Below, piece by piece: positions 1-9,739 of a stretch of 40,261 bases of DNA. The notes under the pieces were generated by a model. The model searched no databases. It worked only from the letters and a program-made list of their open reading frames with translations, and had not been told where the DNA came from. Made by a program: the position numbers and the translations under genes. The stretch lies in contig CAMPET010000022.1 of the NCBI GenBank assembly GCA_946803715.1, positions 79,640-119,900 on the forward strand, in the 5' to 3' direction. This DNA is from Beroe ovata (Eukaryota > Ctenophora > Nuda > Beroida > Beroidae). Each line of letters begins with the position of its first letter. Position 1 is the stretch's first letter.

Positions 1-175
1 TCAATGGAGTGAGTGGTGTCAATGAAGTAAATGGTGTCAATGGAGTGAGTGGTGTCAATGGAGTGAGTGGTGTCAATGGAATGAGTGGTGTCAATGGAGT
101 GGGTGGTGTCAAGCATGGAGTAGTGTCAATAGAGTGAGTACAGTGGTGTCCATGGAATGAGTAGTGTTAATGGAG
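1..175. repeat. Minisatellite with GTGGTGTCAA core
   Basis: About nine imperfect tandem copies of an 18-24 base unit whose core reads gagtggtgtcaatg. The array reaches the left edge of the window and lies in the intron upstream of the first visible Kv channel exon. The same core occurs in the opposite orientation in an intron of the first transporter gene (6668-6993). Confidence 0.85.
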
Positions 176-254
176 TGCATAGTTTGAAATTCAAGTGATT
201 CAAGTGGTGTCAAGGAGGACATATAGTGAGAAGAGTCAGGCAACTCTCTCGCAG

Positions 255-3111
255 GAACTAGATTTCTGGTGTATCTCACCAGAACCAAAGCCAGTGGAAA
301 ACGGTTTCATCATGGTCGAAGATGTTCAAAAGGTTCGCCATGGAATGCATGATAATCATATCCAATACCTAAAGCAGGCATTTTGACCCTTATTCCAATA
401 TATCACAGGCACCTCACGACTTCCGATGGGGAAAAGTGCAGAGAACGATTTACGTTTTTCTGAACAAACCAAAATCGAGTTTCGGAGCTCGAATCTGGGC
501 GTCCATTGACATATTCGTCATCTTGTGCAGTGTTGTTAATTTGGTATGTTAGGTCTAAGAAATTCATTTTCAAGAATCATGAATCATGCGTCTCATGACA
601 ATGGGAACACCATGCGGCTACCATGGCAACAAAACCATAACCATGGCAACGCTCAATCCAGGTAGTAGAATCGTATGGGAACAAGAATCGAAGTCCAGGG
701 GATACAAACACGCCCTATTTCGCTGTTGATGCCTGTTGTGTCACGTTCTTCACTCTTGATATTGTTCTACGATGTATAGTGGCGCCAGTAAGTACAGCTA
801 ATTCCTATCAGAAAGACATGTTCCTGTCAAGTCTTTGTCAATATCAACTTCCATATTATACCACTCTAAAAATTGATTTGAAAACGTATTCCCTAGCAAG
901 GGGCAAATGAAGAATACTGCGATGTAGTCCAATGAAGTCAATCTATACCTCACTCAACTTCATATTCCCCCTACCTCTACTTACTCAACATGTTCCTCCT
1001 ATTGCACGTCTCTATTCCGCAGGATGTGAGAGCATTCTTCAGGAAACCCCTAAACTGGTTCGACTTCCTGGCTATCATGCCGTTTTATCTCGAGTTATCC
1101 ATGGGTGGATTTATGCGATCAGGAGCAATGAACAACAACGTCATCATGCCCTTCAAAATATTGAGGTGAGAGGAATGAGAAGGGATTCTTAAGTGATTCT
1201 GTGGTGAAAAAAAAGCCATGTTAACAATAACTATAAAGTTTAGAGATGTTCTCAAAACTATCTTTTACTCTCAGGATATTCAGAATAACCAGGGTACTGA
1301 AACTTATCCGTCACAGCGGTCGATTGATTCTGATGATCCAGGTAAAATAGCGATGACACATTGCAATTGACACATTGACACATTGAAATTGACAGCAAAT
1401 AATCATGAATACTGACAAGACACTCCTAACAACACATTCATGACACGACACTACCTACTGACGACACATTAATAATCAATTTTCACTATTGACAACACTT
1501 TACTGACATAATTCAATTGAAATTGATATATGTTAACAGGTGTTGTTGGACTGTGTGTACGAGTTAGCCATGCTCCTTGTTATCTGGCTGATGGGTGTGT
1601 TCATATTTGGGACTATCATGTTCTACATCGAACATGAACAAGAGGGAACAAAGTTCAAGTCGATCATGCACTCGTGTTGGTGGAGTGTCGTATCCATGTC
1701 AACGGTAAGTGTCGTTTTGTCGTCATTGGAACTATTGAGGTTGCCAAGGTGACCCAAGGTAGCATGGAGTAATTAGACCGTAATTAGGAGTGGCGAAATA
1801 ATGATATTTCAGCAGTAACATAGGATGGTTTATAGGATAGGGTTGATTGTGGAAATATATCGTATCACACACAAACTAAAACCATGTCCCACGGTTTAGG
1901 TCGGATACGGGGACATGTTCCCGGAAACTGCCATGGGAAAGTTCGTAACCAGCATCCTGACATTCTGCTCAATGGTCTTCTTAGCACTGCCCATGACCAT
2001 CATTGTGTCCAAATTTAACAAAGCGTTCGAAACCCTCAAAAAGCCGGAAAAACACTAGAACAATTGGTAATGCTTGCGCCGCGTGTATTGATTTGCGTGA
2101 CTTTAATACTCAAAAAACGGCTGCTCTTTAGTAACCACAGTAGAGATTGATGCGAAAGAATGGCAATTCTTGCTGCAAACTTCTATGAACCGCTCTTTAG
2201 TTTGGCCCTTTAATTTCTGGTTTTTTCGCCCTTTCGGGAAAATATGCATGCCCGCTATGTCTTCATGGAGTGACATCATTCATCTATTCCATGATTTGAA
2301 ATGCTCGATTTTGCATGGTAGCAATTACATACAACGACATCGAATAAGCACGGCCATGATTATTACTTTTAGAAAGTGGTAATGGTATTTACAGTAATGA
2401 CTCGGTGCAGAGAAAATGTCAGAATTTCCGCTCATTACAACCATCTGGCCACATACTGCAAACCTTTCATAAAATAAACTACCACAGAAATAAGAATGAT
2501 TAATCATGGCCGAAAGAACTTAATAGATACCGTCGATTATTCAAAGGCATATGAGTATGACGGCTGTGCTATCATAACATTTCCTCCCTGAGATTGAGGC
2601 CGATATCCCAATCCGAACAAAAGGAAAAACATGAAACGAACGTCGAATAGCAGCGCGGGGTTATTTTTGTCACTAATACAATTTCCCACTCAAACATCTC
2701 ACAGGCCGCTGACATATTTTGCAGGCTGGGCGATTCTCCTAAATTTCCTCTGAAAACTATAAATTCTCCCCATTCCCACTGGAAACACCCTACATAATAT
2801 TCTCCTCTCTCCTCCAGGTGGGTTACGGTGACATGTTCCCAGAGACATGGGGTGGAAAACTCGTCGCGAGCATTCTCGTCTTTGTTTCCATGGTGTACCT
2901 CGCCCTCCCCATGACAATTATCGTATCAAAATTCAACAAAGCATTTGAAAAGTTCAAACCTGCGGATGAAAAGGAGGGTGGAAAGGGACAGGAACAAAAA
3001 CTGGCGGCGGGGGGAGGGGGCTGTCATGGTGAGCATGAGGAGGGAGGGAAGTATCAGGAGGTATGTCATGAAGATGATAAGGATCAGGGGATAACGGTGT
3101 CACCGAGTTGA
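255..3111 (+). CDS. Voltage-gated K+ channel alpha subunit (Kv), 5' partial
   Basis: Six-TM, T1-bearing Kv channel whose 5' exons lie outside the window. Exons: about 255-332 (end of T1, reading QELDFWCI like the Kv box EEELAFWGI), 409-543 (S1), 662-787 (S2), 1023-1165 (S3), 1275-1341 (S4), 1540-1704 (S5 and pore helix), then either 1900-2058 or 2818-3111. The first exon could start at 240, and its donor at 333 is the least certain boundary. S2 keeps the gating-charge Phe and Arg (FFTLDIVLR), with Asp in place of both usual Glu residues. S4 reads KILRIFRITRVLKLIRHS, with six basic residues at every third position, so voltage sensing should be intact. The pore reads MSTVGYGD, split by an intron after MST. 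S6 ends LALPMTIIV and lacks the second proline of the PVP hinge. The likely role is a K+-selective plasma-membrane channel. No Kv subfamily is assigned. Confidence 0.93.
1900..2058 (+). other. Kv alternative last exon a (filter, S6, short tail)
   Basis: Acceptor tttag at 1895-1899, phase 0. The exon encodes VGYGDMFPET, S6 (LALPMTIIVSKFNKAFE) and a short tail ending KKPEKH, then TAG: 52 residues. It joins directly to the MST codons of exon 1540-1704. A possible poly(A) signal for this form is AATAAA at 2473-2478. Confidence 0.88.
2473..2478 (+). terminator. Candidate poly(A) signal for Kv exon a
   Basis: AATAAA about 415 bases after the stop of exon a and before exon b. This position would allow the short isoform to end before exon b is transcribed. 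It is a motif match only. Confidence 0.4.
2818..3111 (+). other. Kv alternative last exon b (filter, S6, long acidic/Gly tail)
   Basis: Acceptor ctctcctccag ending at 2817, phase 0. The exon encodes VGYGDMFPETWGGKLVASIL and the same S6 core LALPMTIIVSKFNKAFE. A tail of roughly 50 residues follows, rich in Gly, Glu and Lys with a GGGG run, and ends ITVSPS. There are 97 residues before TGA. It duplicates exon a in frame, phase and content but differs in turret-S6 residues and tail. The final TVSPS is not a canonical PDZ ligand. Confidence 0.88.
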
Positions 3112-3599
3112 GATTACCAGGGGTGTACGGGTATACCTGCTGGTGATACGATGTAATATTATAGTATCATGGTAGATCTTGGAATGACGACAACTCAACA
3201 ATTATAGTATCATGGTAAAACTATGTGCAGTCAGATCAAACAAAATTGTGGGAGTATCACAATCTTCTAGCTGCTACGGATGTTATGATCCGTTAGAAGT
3301 TTTGCGGAAATCGCGTTGTAAAATATCAAACCTTGCACACAGGACTGAATACAATCTAGGACAATATAGACTATGGAGTGATTATTGTATCTGAGGCAAT
3401 TGAACAAAGACATGCTTGTTCATGCAACGATACTCATGCGACGAGAACAAAGAACAGCTCTTCGATCTGCTCCAAGACTCATGCGTCTCACAGCGTCTAG
3501 ATGATTTTGGAAGATTGCTTATAGTTCATTTTTTCAATAAGGGATCTTCTGACTCTCGAAGTTCACGATGTAAGGTGACAGGCAGCATGCCAAACATGG

Positions 3600-3605
3600 A
3601 ATAAA
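3600..3605 (+). terminator. Candidate poly(A) signal for Kv exon b
   Basis: AATAAA about 490 bases downstream of the exon b stop, followed by a T-rich stretch at 3655-3700. No other gene lies between, so it is the likely 3' end of the Kv gene. Confidence 0.45.
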
Positions 3606-5133
3606 TTTTATCACTGATTGATCAATGGAAAAATATTCTAAATTCAACATATCTTCTTGTTTTTGAGATTGTATTTGGCTTTTTATATGTTAATTTGTAA
3701 ATTATTGCATTACATTTGACATTCGCTTTCCAATTCAACTTGACATGCAAAAACGCAGAGTTTTCATTCCCTCTACCACTCTGGACCTGAAACTGAACTG
3801 AGCCGACACTGAAATTCCCAAGAAGTCAAAATCTTCCCCACACACTGACACATCCTTATCACATTCACACACACACGTACACACAAACTCCCCCTACCAA
3901 ATGATGCAGATAAGCTGCTTGTGCAAGCTAGTGTACAATTACCTGCCATTGTATAGGCATAGCATTAGCAATTTACCCTTGTATTACATAAATAGGAAAC
4001 AGCTGACATGTTTTATCGGGGAGGCCGGGTGTTTGATGTTACTGAAACTAAAAGTGATTTTAAAATCTAGTAAATTTGATGCCACGTTTTGTACGTACGC
4101 ATACGCTTTGTACCTACGTAAACCTGGTTTAATCCTTGGCCTCGGAATTCTTCCGGGTCTCGGAATTGAAGCTTTCTTTTGGATTTGAATTGGAACCGTT
4201 ATAGGACATGACGTGTTTCCTAGTGTTAGGTCTATGCACACTCGAGACTTACTGCTGGTTGTCAGATTAGGATTAAGGCCTCTCAGTCAGTTTTTGCCTA
4301 TTTCCTGAATACATCCGGTTAGCATGCTTCGAATTTTCAGCATGAGTGGTTTTTCAGACTATGTTAAATCCGACTGTCATGTCTAGACAGATATACTTTC
4401 GCTGACTGAACCTAATTAATGTTAAAACATCACCACCGACCATTAGAGTAGAAAATTTAAACTAATTAGCTGATTGAGTGTCATCACTAACTGCTCCATG
4501 CTGTATCAAGTTCACTGTTCTCGACAACAACTCCAATCATGAGCCCCTGTGTGAGATGATGCATTTGTAACCAATAGTACCCATGAAACCTAATGAAAGG
4601 GGTCGTGTGATTGCAACCTTTTGTCTTACTCCGATTCGGGATTGTATTTCAATATGACTGTTTCTTCTCGAATATAACTCACTGCTGATATAATGCAAAT
4701 TGTGCCATGACTTGGTTTTGTATCCTATTTCATATTCCACTACTTTGGTCAGAAGAACTTCGGTGTCATTTTCAGTGTTATAGGGTAGACTCGTTCCCAG
4801 AATTTGTATTATCAGTTATTATCTCTAACTTGGTGATCAGATCACTGCTTTGTTCGTATGTTATTGCGCATAACCTTTGTCGAGGTTTCTGCAGAAAAAT
4901 GACGCTGAGAAACAGTGAATTGTGAGAATTGACTTTCGCGTAGGTCATGCTGAGGGATGCCTTTCTCTTTCTTTTTTTTTCATGCAGCAGTTGCTCCCTC
5001 TCTAATTGCGACAACATCTAAAAACATGTCATAATTCCATGGCTAGGATACTGCATTTACAGCAAAAGATAAGCCCAGATCAGGATACATCATTGATTAC
5101 AGCAACTCACAGAAGGACCCCAAGAAACAAAGC
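3606..5133. other. Intergenic region with 5'UTR of first transporter gene
   Basis: No coding exon found. It holds a short CA-rich stretch near 3850-3890. At about 4965-4987 there is a long pyrimidine tract ending catgcag, a strong acceptor-like signal about 145 bases before the start codon of the next gene, so the mature 5' end may begin near 4988. The frame of the next gene stays open back to about 5029 but contains no earlier in-frame ATG. Confidence 0.5.
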
Positions 5134-8100
5134 ATGACGGAATACGGCAGTTTTCAGACTCATTCCATCAACAGCAAGAAGGAAGACCTTGAACCGATTG
5201 CACCAAATGATGTAATAATGAAATTGTAATCCTATTTACATAGTTTCTTCGTCCAACACCCCCTCCATCACTGAGCCACCCCATCAAGTAACACCAGCTT
5301 ATACCCCAAGGAGGAAGTGGCAGAGTATGGGATGCTCCCAGCATTCATCATGTCTCTCAACTTTATCATCGGAGCTGGATTCTTCTCCATGCCCTATGTG
5401 TTCTATCACGGCGGTATCATGTGGGGTGTCCTGACCCTGATACTAGTCACTATCACCCTGGTGATAACCAGCAATTGGACACTGGAAGTCTGTTCCAGAG
5501 CTCAGGTAAAATGTGCTGACAGCAGTGTATTGAAGGCAAGTGAAGTGTTAAGTGATCTCGTTTCATTACAAAACTTCGGTTCTTTTAGGTCGAACTTTCG
5601 ACTATCTGCATTAATTTCAGGCACTAGATACCGTTATCAGAGAATCAGACATACCTGATCTGACCTTCAGAGACGTCTCAATAGTCGGGAGGAGGTTAGT
5701 CATTATTTTCCTATTATTGATAGTCCTCTCATCCTGCATGGTCAAATGTGATAACTCTAACTGTCAGGAACGAAACATCAAACTCGGTCGCCCAAAGCCA
5801 CATCAAGCTCATCACGCCCAAATACGAGATTACAAATACCAGGAAGTTCGAGTTTACGGAGCTGATGGAGGTGTTCTTTGGGAGGGCGGGCAGAATTGTC
5901 ACAGCTTCTCTCATCATTGTGAGTGAGGAAACAGGCGGAAATATGGACTGAATCAATCTGTAATTCATATCTTTTCCTGAATATATTATCCATCAGTGGT
6001 ATAGATAGCATGAGGTTCTATGTCATTCTCAACTCCACTGACACCTGATCTTATTCGCAATTCAGATCTATCTGTGGGTGACACTGACAGCCTACTCTAC
6101 CATATTTGGATCCACCTGGTCATTGGTAATCCCGTATAACAGTTCAATCCCTAACACGGCAATATGTAATCTCACTGACTACAACAAGCTACTACCGACT
6201 GGTCCGTGCCTCAATTCCTACAGGTCAGGCATATTCAGACGTGATATTCTGGTCTAGAATGATGACATTCGCATGTTTAACTGTGTGGAGTCTAGATTTC
6301 AGTTTATAGATCAGAGACAGTTTTTTCTGAAACTCTCCCATTTCCGCAGGTTTTCCATCATGATCTTTGCTTGCATTGTTATTCCTATGTGCGCCATGAA
6401 TGTGAACACGATGAAACCATTCCAGATTGCTCTCAGCTTCTCAATGCAGGTGAAGAATTAGGAAAACTCGATCAATAATGAATGTTGAACAGTTCATTTC
6501 ATTTGCATGAATTTCTCATCGTGACCATTTCTCCTTGACTCACAGTTCTCGATCCTGTTGGCAGTGTCTCACTGTATCTACGGGCTGGCAGTGGGAAACA
6601 TCGCTCACGATGATGGAAAACCCCATCCGAGTAGAATGTTCTCATTCGACTTCAAGAGTGAGTGAGATCTTCCAACAACGTCACTTCTGACACTACACTT
6701 GAAACACCACTATTGCTCACTTTGCAATACAATGACGCCACTTCCATTGACACCAGTTTCTGCTGAGTTCTGACACCACTCAACACTCTGACACCATTCT
6801 GACTTGACACCAATTCACACCTTGACACCATTCTGCCTTGACACCACTTAACTCCTTGACACCACTCTGCCTTGACACCACTTGCACCTTGACACCACTC
6901 TGCATTGACACCACTTTCCGCTGAAACCACTCTGCATTGACACCACTCTACTTCTTGACACCACTCTGCCTCCATAACGTCCGTTGACACCACACATCCC
7001 AGGTTTCCTAAACATGGTCCCTATTGTCCTCTACTCCCAAGTTTTGCACGAGGGTATCCCTATGTTAGCACAGCCAACTCGCAACAAGAAGAGTCTTCAC
7101 AGGATATTCGGAGGGGCCCTGTCATTCGCATGTGAGAACTAGTTGAGAGTAATCATGGCATGATTCGGGCATGATTCGGGCAAAACAATCCCAGAAAGAT
7201 AAGGGGAAGATAAGATTACATTTAAAATCCTAACAGGCATAGTGTATTTGGCATTTTCTGTGACGACCGCACTGAGATTCAGAGACGATGTGGCACCGAC
7301 GGGTTCGCTCAACTGGGTAGGTCCATGATTATAGCGTACAATGGTTATCCATATCACCTTAGCAACCGTGCGAGCAACGCAGTTACCATGACAACAACAA
7401 TTATTTCAGAACACAACGCGACAGCCAGGGAATGCCATGATTATCAGAATCATCAGCTACATCGTTATGATGACCCCGAGCATAGTGGTGTGCAGTGCGT
7501 ATCCATTGTGTGCAATTACACTGGTCGCTAACCTCATTATACTAATTACCGGTTAGTGTGGTTAAGAAGTTGTCAGATTGGTTGTCAAATATACTCAGAA
7601 ACAGAGTTGTTATTAAGATGCAAAAAGTCCGCCCTTTTCTGCACTCTTTCGGAAGTTGAGTACTAATAACAAGATGTCAAACTTTTAATTTGAATGTATG
7701 CTCAATTCTCAATGTTGTTTCAGGGAAAGACCTGAGCAATGACCCAAAGTACAGGAACAAAATGAAACTGGCCAGTGCAATAATCTCTCTCATTCCTCTT
7801 TCTTGTGCAATGTTTATATCTAACCTCAAAACTCTGTCCAAGTACGCAGGTTAGTTTTCGTTATATTATGAAAAAGAAGGTTCTATACGTCTTGCACCCC
7901 ACACGTCCTTGCAATCTGCTTAGCACTGCAGCGTGACGAACACAGGACACACGAAGCATCATGAATGTTAACGCCCAAAACCAATACACCCAAGAACAAT
8001 ACGCCTAAAACCAACGCCCAAAACCAATACGCCCAAAACCAATACACACCAGGGCCCCGAAACTCACCCCATCCCATCTCCCGTCCACTCCAGGTCTGAT

Positions 8101-8567
8101 CGGTTTCCTCCTCATCCTGTACATGCCGACAGTTCTCCAGTACCAGAGCAGGAGGAAGTGTAGGCGGGTGTTTGGCCAGGTGGATCAGTGGATCGAGGAG
8201 AGCATTGCAGCTAGTCTGACCATGAAACTGGAGGATCGACTACCCCTTCTGGATAAATACGCCAGGGTCAGTCCGACAACTACAAGAGATAGTGAAATTT
8301 GGTTTGAAATCTATCGACTGATCTGTGCGATCGGTTCACAAATTTCAATACATTTTCTAGCTAAATACGCAGACCCACTTCACTCACCTGACATCCCCTC
8401 TCCCTTAACCTCATATCACGTGCTATTTTCAGCTTCGTGACGTGATGACGATGTGCCCATACTACTCATCCTGGTGGAGTAGAACATGGGTTATCGGGGC
8501 AGTGTTTCTCATCTCCAGCATACTCTTTATCTTCGTTATCATGTCTGTTTTCTTTGTCTCAGGGTAG
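5134..8567 (+). CDS. AAAP-family amino-acid transporter, TMEM104-like (paralogue 1)
   Basis: Thirteen exons: 5134-5211, 5311-5505, 5621-5694, 5768-5918, 6066-6223, 6350-6449, 6546-6657, 7003-7131, 7237-7316, 7410-7551, 7724-7849, 8094-8266, 8433-8567. They join without a frame break into 550 residues starting MTEYGSF. The hydrophobic profile suggests about 11 membrane segments. The first, with FIIGAGFFSMPYVF, resembles the opening helix of Aa_trans proteins (APC superfamily). After the second segment a cytosolic loop ends in FEFTELMEVFFG, comparable to the loop of TMEM104. A loop with NSS and NLT sequons may be lumenal or extracellular. The stretch KYAGLIGFLLILYMPTVLQY resembles the late TMEM104 helix. 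A cytosolic QVDQWIEESIAASL segment precedes the last helix. Substrate unknown; amino-acid transport is inferred from the family. Start chosen by agreement with the paralogue. Confidence 0.85.
6668..6993. repeat. Minisatellite, TTGACACCACTC units
   Basis: About 15 imperfect copies of a 15-25 base unit around gacaccact, filling most of the intron between exons 7 and 8 of the first transporter gene. Its reverse complement carries the same gtggtgtcaa core as the array at 1-175. An apparent antisense reading frame across it is only the repeat. Confidence 0.85.
7968..8050. repeat. Short tandem repeat, CGCCCAAAACCAATA units
   Basis: About five imperfect copies of a 15-16 base unit (acgcccaaaaccaata) in the intron between exons 11 and 12 of the first transporter gene. 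No coding content. Confidence 0.8.
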
Positions 8568-9739
8568 AGCTGATTACCTGGATAATAACACGACTTATTT
8601 TCGTGTCAGTTGAGAAGGGGATTTGGACAAATTTGGTTCATTTGATTTTGAAAACCAGACAATCTGGTTTCAAATGAACAATGATCAAAACCGAAGGGGA
8701 CAGAAATAGAGAAACTATATGAGATGATTGAACAATTCATGTTTTTCAGTTTGCTTTATTGTTTATGATATTCATCAGTAACGAAATCAAGAAAAAGAGA
8801 CTTATATTTCCGACAGATTTCTTTGTCAGTCAACCAGATAAGATCTGGTTTTGAGAAATAATTCCTGTTAAGCCCAAATCATAATTATAATTTCAGGAGT
8901 CAATAACCGTGTTTTTTATTTCAATACCTTCCTAACTAGCAACGATGATGAATTTTGATGAAAATATTTTGTCTATTGCTTGAAATCCCGCGTCAACATG
9001 TCTATCATACTCCAGATTCCTGTTATAAACTCCATCTACAGATAATTTCGTTCGAGAAAAAAGTGAAACACTGTTCAGCATCGTTAGTGTATGTGATAGG
9101 TAATTCTACATGGTCTGGTCAGTGGTCACTTATGTTACTCACGATAACGCGGTCATGAGTTTAAATTTAGGATGGAAATTTGAGATGGACACCGCCTACC
9201 ACCCGAACTGGCTTCGTGGGTAATGCTATAATTCCGTGTAACTTGTTTGTCAGATGAAATTTTTCCATGTTTCAAAATGTTTTGAAATTTTTGCATAACT
9301 ATTAACTTCAACCAACTTATCTATGAAAGAATAGGTATTCTAATTGTCTAATCAGAGATCAGACACGTCTAGAACTAACAAGTCGTCTACGTAATTAGAT
9401 TGCTAATTTGAATATCGTCAACGTTGATGCATGCTAATTGGATGATCAATGATCATCAGACCCAACCAGCTCTAGACCAATTGACCCATGACTGTCAGTT
9501 GATGAGTGATGACGGGTCATATTTCTAGTTATGTTGAAACAAACACCGTGTCTTCAGACAGAAATCCGCTCTTATTCTGATTTTACCTTCCTGTCCCTTA
9601 TTCTCATTACTGTATGATCCCATGTCTTGCACTGCGCTCATTTTTACTCAAGACCAAATTTATAGTGTCGGTTGATTCAAATCTGATCCTCTCTCGGATA
9701 TCGCCGTCTTTTTCTGGAATAACGTTTCCACTCCGTAAG
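8568..9739. other. Intergenic region between the two transporter paralogues
   Basis: About 1.2 kb with no coding exon seen. It should contain the 3'UTR of paralogue 1 and the promoter and 5'UTR of paralogue 2. No clear AATAAA for paralogue 1 was found. The frame of paralogue 2 is open upstream to an ATG at 9614, but the paralogue comparison and the acceptor-like sequence ending at 9739 favour the start at 9740. Confidence 0.5.

Noticed and set aside
378-408. 31-base GC-AG intron after LKQ in the Kv gene
   Set aside because: Far shorter than any other intron here. A 76-base GT-AG intron from 333 keeps the same phase.
6652-6993. 113-codon minus-strand frame of repeated VSAEWCQ-type units
   Set aside because: It is translation of the intronic minisatellite and lies between two well-defined plus-strand exons.
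9614-9739. Upstream in-frame ATG extending paralogue 2 by 42 residues
   Set aside because: No matching extension in paralogue 1, and the added residues look like untranslated DNA.
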